Source of the DNA: Acidobacteriota bacterium
GTDB taxonomy: Bacteria > Acidobacteriota > Blastocatellia > Pyrinomonadales > Pyrinomonadaceae
Direction: 5' to 3'
NCBI GenBank assembly: GCA_016703965.1
Contig: JADJBB010000021.1
Span: forward strand, 1,922,001-1,986,000
Length of the DNA stretch: 64,000 nucleotides
Under the pieces are notes generated by a model that had not been told where the DNA came from, made no database searches, and was given only the letters and a program-made list of their open reading frames with translations. Positions 33,476-41,122 of this stretch are shown here, piece by piece. The first letter of the stretch is position 1. The number at the start of each line of letters is the position of its first letter. Both the position numbers and the translations under genes were made by a program.

Positions 33476-33491
33476 AAGTTAACGTTAACTT
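33476..33491. promoter_or_regulatory. LacI operator, autoregulatory
   Basis: AAGTTAACGTTAACTT is a perfect 16-bp palindrome with the central CG typical of LacI-family operators. It lies 28 bases upstream of the lacI-type start codon. A similar core lies before the MFS gene at 32337. Confidence 0.7.
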
Positions 33492-33553
33492 AATATCACA
33501 CACTTTTAACCAGTGCAAGCAAAATGTTCTAAACTGGACGAAAAATGGGCAAT

Positions 33554-36139
33554 TTATCTTTTTGACGATCTTGTCAGGCGGATACCTGAGAGGATCGGAT
33601 CGCCGACCTGTGGGGTGAATTCGATCAAAAGACCATTCAAAGCCGTAACTTTGGCCACGTACGTATACGGGCGGTTGAAACCGACGCGTGAGACGATATC
33701 TAGCTTTTCCAGGAGCATTTTCCCATTGGCCTTAACATCAAAGATCCGATTTCCGCCAACCTCAACTTTTCTCTCCGCAAACAGCAGCTCAAGATTATAT
33801 TCGCCATCAGGTACGTCAAATCTGTATCCAGACAAGCCTTCCTGCATTGTCTGAAACAATGGATCGTGCACCGTTCCAAGAATATTCCTATCCGGAGGCT
33901 GCGAATATACAAACTTCGATCTTTCGCCAAGGAATCCCCAGGTTCCAGCGGAGTATGCTTTGTCCGCCAGCCAGACCACATTCCTCTCGTCGGTAAAATC
34001 AGCATTCGATCCGACGTTTATAGCGATCTCGTTTGACCGAACCGTGACAGATCTGAAATTGACGGTCGCAGTATCTTTGATGATCTTGCCTTCGCTCCGC
34101 CCGGTGGCAACGAGTTTGTTAAGGCCATTGCGAAGCTTGAGATCCCAACTCACTTTGTTTCCGCCCAAGTTTGTTTTCTTTCCAATCGACACGCCATTGA
34201 GCGATAGCTCGGCTTCGGGTATATTTAGATAGACATCGATCGTGTGCTGTTGGTCTGGCAGGCTGGAAAAATACCTACGATCATTTACGGCGATATGCAG
34301 GACGGGTTCCTTCGAGAAACTCGATTTGTAAAAGAAATGAATATCCTTCGGCACACGGTCGTAGGTGTACATTCCTTTTTGATTAAGGTGCGGGATCGTT
34401 TCGCCTCGCTGCTCGGCTCCGAAATCGAATTGATTCCAGATCGTGCTACCCGAAATGTACGGGCGATCATTGATCTGTTTCAAATACGATTCGTGAAAGA
34501 GTCTTTGGTACTCCGTTGTTGAATCAAACCTTCGAGGACTGGTCGAATGCAGCCGCTGGTCGCCGTTTGCACCATATTCGCTTATGAAATGTACTCGATC
34601 TGGATATTTCCTATGCTGCTCGTCCATGAACGATCCAAATTCCTCGATTGTTCCGCCATACCAGCCTTTGTAAAGGTTCCAGCCAACAACCTGAGCGATC
34701 TCGCCTAGGCCGTACGTGTTGTAAACGTCGCTGCCGTGGAAAGCGATGGTGGTCAAACGAGTCGGGTCTTCGGTCCTTGCGATAGAATCGAGGGTTTTGG
34801 CGAGTTCAACGGTCGCTGGAAAGACGCTTTTCGGAACGTTCGGCGGATGCAGGAATATTTCGTTCATATAGCCCCACATGATCACCGACGGATGATTGCG
34901 GTGCTGGCGGATCATTTCCTTTAGCATCGAAGCGGCGTTGTCAGTGAACGCCCGGGATTCTGTGACGTAGTTTACGAGCGGGATCTCCTCCCAGATCATC
35001 AATCCCAACCGATCAGCGGCCTCCAATACCGACGGATCCTGCGGATAATGGGCAAGCCGGACGAAATTGAAACCGGCGTCTTTCATCAACTCCATATCGC
35101 GGATGTGTAGCTTGTCGGGAACCGCATTTCCAAGGCCTCTGTAATCTTGATGGCGGTTCGTTCCTTGTAGCTTTAGGTGTTTCCCGTTCAGATAAAAACC
35201 GGTGTTGGCGTCGAACCGGAACCAGCGAAAGCCTAATGGTTCGGTTTTGATATCAACGACTTTGCCGTTTTGCCGGATGATGTTTTGCACGCGGTAAAGA
35301 TAAGGATCGTCCGGCGACCAGAGATGCGGAGTTGGGATCGAGCTTGTGATGTGGTCGAATAGCTTTTCACCTTTTGAATCGACCGATAATTTAGAAACCG
35401 TCGATCTCACTTCACGGCCCTTTGCATCAAGAATTCGGCTGATCACCTCAACTTCTGCGGCTTTTCGGCCTGTATTTGAAACGGTACCGCGAACACGAAC
35501 CTTTCCCGCCTTTTCATCCAATTCGGGCGTAGAGATCTGAAGCCCCGACGCAGCCATATCATCGATCTTGAAATGCAGATCGTCCGCTGCGATGAGCCAG
35601 ACATCGCGGTAGATGCCGCCATACATATTGAAATCGCCGGAGAGCGGGGCGATGTCGGCATTGAAGCTGTTGTCCACGCGAACCGATATGAAATTGGGCT
35701 TCATCAGCGTGATGTCGTCCGTGATGTCGTATGCGAACGCCGTGTATCCGCCAATATGCTTCCCGACCAGGTTGGTGTTTACGTAAACCTCGGCGACCTG
35801 ATTTGCTCCTTCGAAATACAGATACAGACGTTTGCCAACGAGATCCGCGCCAAGCGGTAGCTCTCGGCGATACCAGCTCGCGCCGCGTCGATAGCCGGGT
35901 TCATCGTCGAAAGTGTCCTTGTCATTCCAGGTGTGCGGCAAGTTGACCTTTTGCCAGCCACTGTCATCAAAATCCGCATCCTTAAAGGTCGGATCGTCAT
36001 TGCCCGAGAAACGCCAATTAGCTTTAAGAGACAGGACTATCCGTTTGCCGCTGATCTGATTTCGCGGCTGAGCTAAGATAAAACAGAACGATCCAGTCAG
36101 TAAACATGTCAGGAAAACGCCAATTATATTTCGAAGCAT
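33554..36139 (-). CDS. Secreted glycoside hydrolase family 2 protein with malectin-like domain
   Basis: 861 residues with a signal peptide (RNIIGVFLTCLLTGSFCFILAQ). The sugar-binding sandwich (WRFSGNDDPTFKDADFDDSGWQKVNLPHTWNDKDTF...GYRRGASWYRREL) opens the protein. The TIM barrel has the acid/base in SVIMWGYMNEIFLHPP and the nucleophile in HFISEYGANGDQRLHS. After about residue 700 (INVGSNADFTDERNVVWLADKAYSAGTWGF) comes a malectin-like carbohydrate-binding domain. GH2 covers beta-galactosidase, beta-glucuronidase and beta-mannosidase. Beta-galactosidase acting on galactan side chains of a pectin-like glycan is a reasonable guess. It precedes the lacI-type gene on the same strand. Confidence 0.9.
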   Translation of the reverse strand: MLRNIIGVFLTCLLTGSFCFILAQPRNQISGKRIVLSLKANWRFSGNDDPTFKDADFDDSGWQKVNLPHTWNDKDTFDDEPGYRRGASWYRRELPLGADLVGKRLYLYFEGANQVAEVYVNTNLVGKHIGGYTAFAYDITDDITLMKPNFISVRVDNSFNADIAPLSGDFNMYGGIYRDVWLIAADDLHFKIDDMAASGLQISTPELDEKAGKVRVRGTVSNTGRKAAEVEVISRILDAKGREVRSTVSKLSVDSKGEKLFDHITSSIPTPHLWSPDDPYLYRVQNIIRQNGKVVDIKTEPLGFRWFRFDANTGFYLNGKHLKLQGTNRHQDYRGLGNAVPDKLHIRDMELMKDAGFNFVRLAHYPQDPSVLEAADRLGLMIWEEIPLVNYVTESRAFTDNAASMLKEMIRQHRNHPSVIMWGYMNEIFLHPPNVPKSVFPATVELAKTLDSIARTEDPTRLTTIAFHGSDVYNTYGLGEIAQVVGWNLYKGWYGGTIEEFGSFMDEQHRKYPDRVHFISEYGANGDQRLHSTSPRRFDSTTEYQRLFHESYLKQINDRPYISGSTIWNQFDFGAEQRGETIPHLNQKGMYTYDRVPKDIHFFYKSSFSKEPVLHIAVNDRRYFSSLPDQQHTIDVYLNIPEAELSLNGVSIGKKTNLGGNKVSWDLKLRNGLNKLVATGRSEGKIIKDTATVNFRSVTVRSNEIAINVGSNADFTDERNVVWLADKAYSAGTWGFLGERSKFVYSQPPDRNILGTVHDPLFQTMQEGLSGYRFDVPDGEYNLELLFAERKVEVGGNRIFDVKANGKMLLEKLDIVSRVGFNRPYTYVAKVTALNGLLIEFTPQVGDPILSGIRLTRSSKR

Positions 36140-36255
36140 AGTTGTATTTCCCTACTAGTCTTTATTACTTATTTTGCCGCACAAAGAGCGGGACAGACCA
36201 CAGACGAAGCGGACGCCAACTAATGAGCCTCCTGCAAAGCCCACTGTATCAAGTC

Positions 36256-37056
36256 CTAACGGCCTTTTATCTTGAACGCATAACCAACCGAGATAATTAG
36301 ATCGCCTGTTTTGCTTTTTCCGTCGGTAGCCGTATTCTTCTGAAGAGTTCTGAGGCCGTAGGCCGCTCGGGCGTCGACAAAAAAGTAGTTTTTCCCAATT
36401 GGGAATTTGATCCCTCCTCCGCCTGTCAGACCGAAATTAAATCGATTCAGGCTGTCAGTGACGTCGGTATCTGCGTCAAATGAGAGCGGCGGGATCGGTG
36501 TTCCAGCCGGCGGCAAAAGAAGCGGTGTTCCAGTTTTGTTCAAGTAAATAGTGCTCGTGCCGCGGGTTACCTGCGTTGCTTTGATCAGGAAACCGGCATA
36601 AGGTCCGCCGTTTACATAAAAATGTGGGCCATTCTCGCGACGCCAGGTGTATTTAAGAAGCACCGGGACTTCGATATATTCAAGTTTTGCGGTGTTCTTA
36701 AAATTGGCGTAAAAATAAGATCCCGCGGGCAGGACGGGAAGCCCGGGGATCACTTGCGTTATCGGCTGAATACCGTCACGTTTTCCGCCCTGCGGGGCGT
36801 AGTTAACCTCAGTTTGAATCGAGAGTCGCCGCGTTAACCCAAGATCGACAAATCCGCCGAAATTATAAGTGAAACGCGATTTATAATCACGTGTGATCTC
36901 TTCGGCTCCGTCGCCGACCAGATTGGGTATACTGACGCCTCCCTTAAGTCCTACATGAATGTCCTTTTCATCGCTTTGTCCAAAAGTTGTTGAGGTTACA
37001 GCCAAAGCTAAGCTAAGAAGAATGATCCAGCTGCTCTTTTGATTCTTATTACACAT
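36256..37056 (-). CDS. Outer-membrane beta-barrel protein (PorT-like)
   Basis: 266 residues with a signal peptide (SWIILLSLALAVTSTTFGQ). The pattern GLKGGVSIPNLVGD, FTYNFGGFVDLGLTRRLSIQTEVNYAPQGG, YIEVPVLLKYTWRRENGPHFYVNGGPYAGFLIKA, FNFGLTGGGGIKFPIGKNYFFVDARAAYGLR and a final strand LIISVGYAFKIKGR is that of small 8-stranded barrels (outer membrane protein beta-barrel, PorT type). It may aid glycan passage or be a structural surface protein. It sits between GH105 and GH2 genes in the uronate locus. The longest gap nearby (37057-37222) holds nothing recognised. Confidence 0.8.
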   Translation of the reverse strand: MCNKNQKSSWIILLSLALAVTSTTFGQSDEKDIHVGLKGGVSIPNLVGDGAEEITRDYKSRFTYNFGGFVDLGLTRRLSIQTEVNYAPQGGKRDGIQPITQVIPGLPVLPAGSYFYANFKNTAKLEYIEVPVLLKYTWRRENGPHFYVNGGPYAGFLIKATQVTRGTSTIYLNKTGTPLLLPPAGTPIPPLSFDADTDVTDSLNRFNFGLTGGGGIKFPIGKNYFFVDARAAYGLRTLQKNTATDGKSKTGDLIISVGYAFKIKGR

Positions 37057-37222
37057 ACGGGCCTCCGGGTTTTAGTTCGCAAGTTTTATGTCGGAGTTTT
37101 TGTGCTCATAGTTAAAGAATCAAGGCCTGGCGATGAACTAACTGCGAACTATTTCGCGCAATGCCCCATTAATTTCTCCAAACGCCGGAGTGCAGAATCT
37201 ACCAAGCAGTTGCGTACGGTGA

Positions 37223-38320
37223 TCAAAGCTTCAGCTTTACAACTTCCGAACCGGCTAGTAGGTAAGCACCCGCACCATAGACTTCCCAGCTTTCCGCCGT
37301 GAAGTTGCGTCGGGGGTCGGCACCGATCGGTTGGGTCCAGCCAACCTTTCCGTCTTCGTGCACGAGCGTGTTAAGTCCCGTCCATGCTTTTTTCACCGCT
37401 GGGAGGTATTTGTTCCTGTCGAGTATCTTGTTGTTGATCCCCCAAGCCATCGCGTACGTATGAAAACCGGAACCACTTGCCTCTCCGCCGGGAAACGAAT
37501 CCGAATCGAGCAAGCTTGAACGCCAAAGGCCGTCCGATTGCTGAAGCGTCAGGATCTTCGCCGCCATTTCCTTGTACTGCGTGAGATAGAATTCTCGTTT
37601 AGCGTGATTACTCGGAAGTTCCTGCAGGAGACGAACGAGTCCGCCGAGAACCCAGCCGTTTCCGCGGCTCCAGAAGATCCGTTTGCCGTTGGCTTCGCGT
37701 CTTCCGGTGCCGTCGGAGGCGATCAAATATGATGCATCGCGGGCGTAGAGGTCTTCGTCTTTGTTGTAAAGACGATCGTAGGTTTCCTGAAAAAGGCGGT
37801 CGTTTAGGTCGAGATATGACTTATCGCCGGTGATCTTCGCAAGCTTCGCGAGCGTCGGCGGAGCCATGAAAAGGGCATCGCACCACCACCAAGTAATTCC
37901 GTTTTTCCTTACCTCGTTGCCGGTTTCCTTCTTAAGCCGTTCCACGACATCGATCGTCGGCTGGAGCATCTTTTTGTCTTTTTTCAACCGATAAAGATCG
38001 AGATAGGTTTGGTTTATTACGATGTCGTCGGCGTGATCAAAACGTGGCCCCGGCTTCCATCCGTTTTTCTCGCCCATCGCCATAAGAGCGGTCATGATCT
38101 CCGGCGATTTTGTCGTTTCGTAGGCGGCGAACACGCCTGCATAGAATGCCCCGTTCGTCCAGTCGTACAGTTCGTGCTTCGGATTAGCGAGCTGCCAGCG
38201 GGTCACGGACATCATTCTGGCCTCGATGTTTTTCCGCTTAAAGATGTCAGAGCTCTGGCCGAACGAACCGGCCGCCAACGACAAGAGGATCAGCAAAAGG
38301 CAAAGATGTCTAATTTTCAT
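37223..38320 (-). CDS. Secreted GH105/GH88-type unsaturated uronyl hydrolase
   Basis: 365 residues with a signal peptide (KIRHLCLLLILLSLAAGSFGQ). The (alpha/alpha)6 barrel shows WTNGAFYAGVFAAYETT, HADDIVINQTYLDLYRL and ITWWWCDALFMAPPTLAKLAKITGD, whose Asp is the catalytic position in YteR-like enzymes. GRREANGKRIFWSRGNGWVLGGLVRLLQELP and SGFHTYAMAWGINNKIL follow. These enzymes hydrate the double bond left by lyases and release the unsaturated uronic acid. In this locus it would act on oligomers produced by the lyases, feeding KdgF and KduI. It lies 50 bases downstream of kduI on the same strand. Confidence 0.9.
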   Translation of the reverse strand: MKIRHLCLLLILLSLAAGSFGQSSDIFKRKNIEARMMSVTRWQLANPKHELYDWTNGAFYAGVFAAYETTKSPEIMTALMAMGEKNGWKPGPRFDHADDIVINQTYLDLYRLKKDKKMLQPTIDVVERLKKETGNEVRKNGITWWWCDALFMAPPTLAKLAKITGDKSYLDLNDRLFQETYDRLYNKDEDLYARDASYLIASDGTGRREANGKRIFWSRGNGWVLGGLVRLLQELPSNHAKREFYLTQYKEMAAKILTLQQSDGLWRSSLLDSDSFPGGEASGSGFHTYAMAWGINNKILDRNKYLPAVKKAWTGLNTLVHEDGKVGWTQPIGADPRRNFTAESWEVYGAGAYLLAGSEVVKLKL

Positions 38321-38370
38321 ATTTACTTACCTTTTATATCAGGAAGACGTGCTTAAAAGCCAAATCTTAA

Positions 38371-39240
38371 TTATCTAAGTTGGCAGATGTCGAGGACGTT
38401 CATGTCCGTGTAATCGAGATTTTCACCGCCCATCGCCCAGATGAACGCATAATTCGTCGTGCCGACGCCCATATGGATCGACCACGGCGGGGAAACGACC
38501 GACTGGTTGTTGTCCATTACGATGTGCCGCATGTTGTCAGGCTGGCCCATGAAATGCATGATCCGCTGCTTTTCCTTGAGGTCGAAATAGAAATAAACCT
38601 CAGATCTGCGATCGTGAAGGTGCGGCGGGCAAGTGTTCCAGACGCTTCCGTGCTTCATCACTGTCAAGCCCAAAAGTAACTGCGACGAAGGGCAGACGGC
38701 GGGGACGACATACTGGTAAACAGTTCGCTCATTCGCCGTCTCAGTCGAACCAAGTTCAAGCGGAACTGCCTGTTCAATGGAAATGTGTTTGACCTCAAAC
38801 CGCGCGTGAGCCGGAGTCGAGGCGAGGTAGAATCGGGTCGGATTTGCTGCGTCAGCCGATTCGAAAGTTACGTCCTTCGAGCCCATCGGAATGTAAAGTC
38901 CGTCTTTCGGAGCAAGCTCGTAACGAACACCATCGACCGTGATAGATCCGTTTGTCGTGCCGACATTGATCGCACCCATTTCGCGGCGTTCGAGGTATGG
39001 ATGATCTTTTACGGACGCTGGCTCGGCCTGAAGCGGCAGCGAAACCGGCGAATCGACCGGTGCGGCTCCGCCAATGACGAAGCGTTCGTAATGTAGGTAG
39101 TTAAGCCGGATTTCGCCGTCGACGAAGAGGTCGTTGATAAGATATCGCGACTGCAGATCCTCATTCGAGGTGCCGGCTAAAGATTGGGGGTCCGTTGCGT
39201 AGTAGGTTTTGGTGTACATATATTTATCAAAGCTTTGCAC
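38371..39240 (-). CDS. kduI: 5-dehydro-4-deoxy-D-glucuronate isomerase KduI
   Basis: 289 residues, near the family's usual 278. KduI converts 5-keto-4-deoxyuronate to 2,5-diketo-3-deoxygluconate. FVDGEIRLNYLHYERFVIGGAAP, ERREMGAINVGTTNGSITVDGVRYELAPKDGLYIPMGSKDVTF and the zinc-site region WNTCPPHLHDRRSEVYFYFDL (His-x-His, Glu) are present, as is HMGVGTTNYAFIWAMGGENLDYTDMN. It is cytoplasmic and follows KdgF action. The gene is divergent from the LarA-like gene, with 121 bases between that include a diverged CGCAGAG-type repeat. Confidence 0.96.
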   Translation of the reverse strand: MQSFDKYMYTKTYYATDPQSLAGTSNEDLQSRYLINDLFVDGEIRLNYLHYERFVIGGAAPVDSPVSLPLQAEPASVKDHPYLERREMGAINVGTTNGSITVDGVRYELAPKDGLYIPMGSKDVTFESADAANPTRFYLASTPAHARFEVKHISIEQAVPLELGSTETANERTVYQYVVPAVCPSSQLLLGLTVMKHGSVWNTCPPHLHDRRSEVYFYFDLKEKQRIMHFMGQPDNMRHIVMDNNQSVVSPPWSIHMGVGTTNYAFIWAMGGENLDYTDMNVLDICQLR

Positions 39241-39249
39241 TCAGCCAAC

Positions 39250-39335
39250 TTCGCGTCCTCCTCTGTGTTCTCTGCGTGAAATTGGTTTTTAACGCAGAGG
39301 CCGCTGAGTTATTCACAGAGAACGCTGAGATTAGC
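39250..39335. repeat. Diverged CGCAGAG-type inverted repeat
   Basis: TCTGTGTTCTCTGCGTG on the left and ACGCAGAGGCCGCTGAG plus CACAGAGAACGCTGAG on the right form an imperfect hairpin in the kduI/LarA-like divergent promoter region. The sequence recalls the cgcaaag elements at 8987 and 19083. Confidence 0.45.
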
Positions 39336-39361
39336 GTAATGCGTTAGAATTAATTTGTTCA

Positions 39362-40669
39362 ATGACTTCATCAAACGAAAAAGAACCTTTTATCGTCGGC
39401 AGTGGCTCACCAGAGAGCGATCTCACCGTTGACGAAATGCGTCAGATCGTCGAGGAGGCCCTGACCGGAGTTCCGTCCGGTTCGCGTGTGCTCGCGATAA
39501 TTCCGGACAAGACACGTGATGATAATACTCATATCCTTTTTCCGCAGGCCGCCGCTGCTTTGGCCGCAAATGGCGTCACGCAGATCGACGCTCTCGTTGC
39601 CCAAGGCACGCATTCGCCCATGACCGAGGCGGAAAAATTGACAAAGATCGGTGCCAAAAGCTTTGCGGATATCCCGAATCTGGGCCACATCTTCGACCAC
39701 CGCTGGGATACGCCCGAGGATCTTGTAAACATCGGCGAACTTCCCGCCGACGAGGTCAGCCGCATCACTGCCGGTTTGTTCAACGAATCGATCCCGCTTG
39801 CCATCAATCGTCTCGCCGCTCCGAGCGTTTATGACGTGATCCTGATCTTCGGTGCCACCGTTCCGCACGAGGTTGCCGGATTTGCCGGTGGTGCGAAGTA
39901 TTTTTTCCCTGGCATCGCCGGAGCACAGCTAACACACAAAACCCACTGGCTCGCCGCTCTCGCCACTATCGAAAAGATAATCGGCCGTATCGAAACTCCG
40001 ACCCGCCACCTGATCGAGGCTGCGGCTGATCGCATTACGGCAAAGGTCATTACCTTTACATCGGTGATCTCGAGAACGAACGAAGACCGTTTGCGAACCC
40101 ACGCCATTTTCGGCGGCGACTATCGTCCTTCGCTGCGTTATGCTGCCGAAGTAAGCCGTCACGTCCATATCAAATACACAGGCCGCCGGTACAAACGCGT
40201 GGTGGCTCTCCTGGATGAACATTACGAAGACCTTTGGCTCGGCGGAAAGGCGAGTTATCGGCTCGGAGCGATCATCGAACCGGGCGGAGAACTTATCATT
40301 TACGCTCCAAAACTCTGGTGCATTTCCGAAACTCACGGCCATGATATTGAACGCTTTGGTGGCTATGCTCCGATCGAAAATATCAAAGAGCTGGTCGCAG
40401 AATCCGTCGAGCTGCAAGCCAATCTATGCGTAGCCGCGCATCTTGCGCACGTTTCCTACGCCGGGCGAAGGGCGGACGATGGCAAGTTCGTCACTAAATA
40501 CCGCATCGTCCTCGCCTCCCAGGTTGATGAACAAACGTGCCGCCGCGTAAATCTCGATTATCTCGACTACAAAACCTTCGACGCTGCCAATTTCAAAGAC
40601 GACCCAGACACGCTAATTGTCGAGCGAGCAGGACGCGATCTCTACCTCGTCGAACCGTCCAAAGATTGA
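39362..40669 (+). CDS. LarA-like nickel-dependent racemase family protein (DUF2088)
   Basis: 435 residues. The lactate racemase fold is indicated by RVLAIIPDKTRDDNTHILFPQAAAAL, ALVAQGTHSPMTEAEK, VILIFGATVPHEVAGFAGGAKYFFPGIAGAQLTHKTHW with the catalytic-site His residues, and ELIIYAPKLWCISETHGHDIERFGG near the end. LarA uses a nickel-pincer nucleotide to racemise 2-hydroxy acids, and many paralogues act on other hydroxy acids. No larB, larC or larE is here, so the cofactor must come from elsewhere. As the only rightward gene in the uronate locus, it may epimerise a sugar acid. That is inference. Confidence 0.85.
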   Translation: MTSSNEKEPFIVGSGSPESDLTVDEMRQIVEEALTGVPSGSRVLAIIPDKTRDDNTHILFPQAAAALAANGVTQIDALVAQGTHSPMTEAEKLTKIGAKSFADIPNLGHIFDHRWDTPEDLVNIGELPADEVSRITAGLFNESIPLAINRLAAPSVYDVILIFGATVPHEVAGFAGGAKYFFPGIAGAQLTHKTHWLAALATIEKIIGRIETPTRHLIEAAADRITAKVITFTSVISRTNEDRLRTHAIFGGDYRPSLRYAAEVSRHVHIKYTGRRYKRVVALLDEHYEDLWLGGKASYRLGAIIEPGGELIIYAPKLWCISETHGHDIERFGGYAPIENIKELVAESVELQANLCVAAHLAHVSYAGRRADDGKFVTKYRIVLASQVDEQTCRRVNLDYLDYKTFDAANFKDDPDTLIVERAGRDLYLVEPSKD

Positions 40670-40741
40670 CCGCGTCAGATGCGTGAGCGGTAGCGACTGG
40701 GTTCTTCATAGTCAACGATCGAGCAATACCGTCAGTACTCG

Positions 40742-41095
40742 CTATTTCAAAAAATCTTCCCGAATTGGCGAAAAGATGTCGATCAAGACGACCTCTTCGT
40801 CCATCATCGTCGCGCCGTGACGGTTATTCGGCGGGAAGTGCAGCACGTCGCCTGCCGAGACGATATTCTCCACCCCATCAATAAAAAACCTTACCTTTCC
40901 TTTGACGACCAGAGTCATCTGCTCGTGCGGGTGCGTATGCTCCGGAGTTACCAGAAACGGCTCGAACGTAAAGCGGCACATCATAACGTTTTGGCCGACT
41001 ACCATTTGACGCTTAATGCCCGGAGCCGGTTCGGTGACCGTCACCTTGTTCCAATCGGTTACCAATGCAGATAGTTGAACTTCGTTTGCGATCAT
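40742..41095 (-). CDS. kdgF: KdgF-like cupin (unsaturated uronate ring-opening)
   Basis: 117 residues forming a single cupin. Metal ligands fit H53, H55, Q59 and H93 in TPEHTHPHEQMTLVVKGKVRF and FPPNNRHGATM. KdgF converts 4,5-unsaturated uronate monomers, released by lyases and GH105, to the linear ketone used by KduI. Length, motif order and the neighbours kduI, GH105 and lyases agree with KdgF, though small cupins are many. It starts 27 bases after the neighbouring secreted-protein gene's end, on the same strand. Confidence 0.85.
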   Translation of the reverse strand: MIANEVQLSALVTDWNKVTVTEPAPGIKRQMVVGQNVMMCRFTFEPFLVTPEHTHPHEQMTLVVKGKVRFFIDGVENIVSAGDVLHFPPNNRHGATMMDEEVVLIDIFSPIREDFLK

Positions 41096-41122
41096 AAAAT
41101 AGGGTGAATTTTCCTGTTTCGA

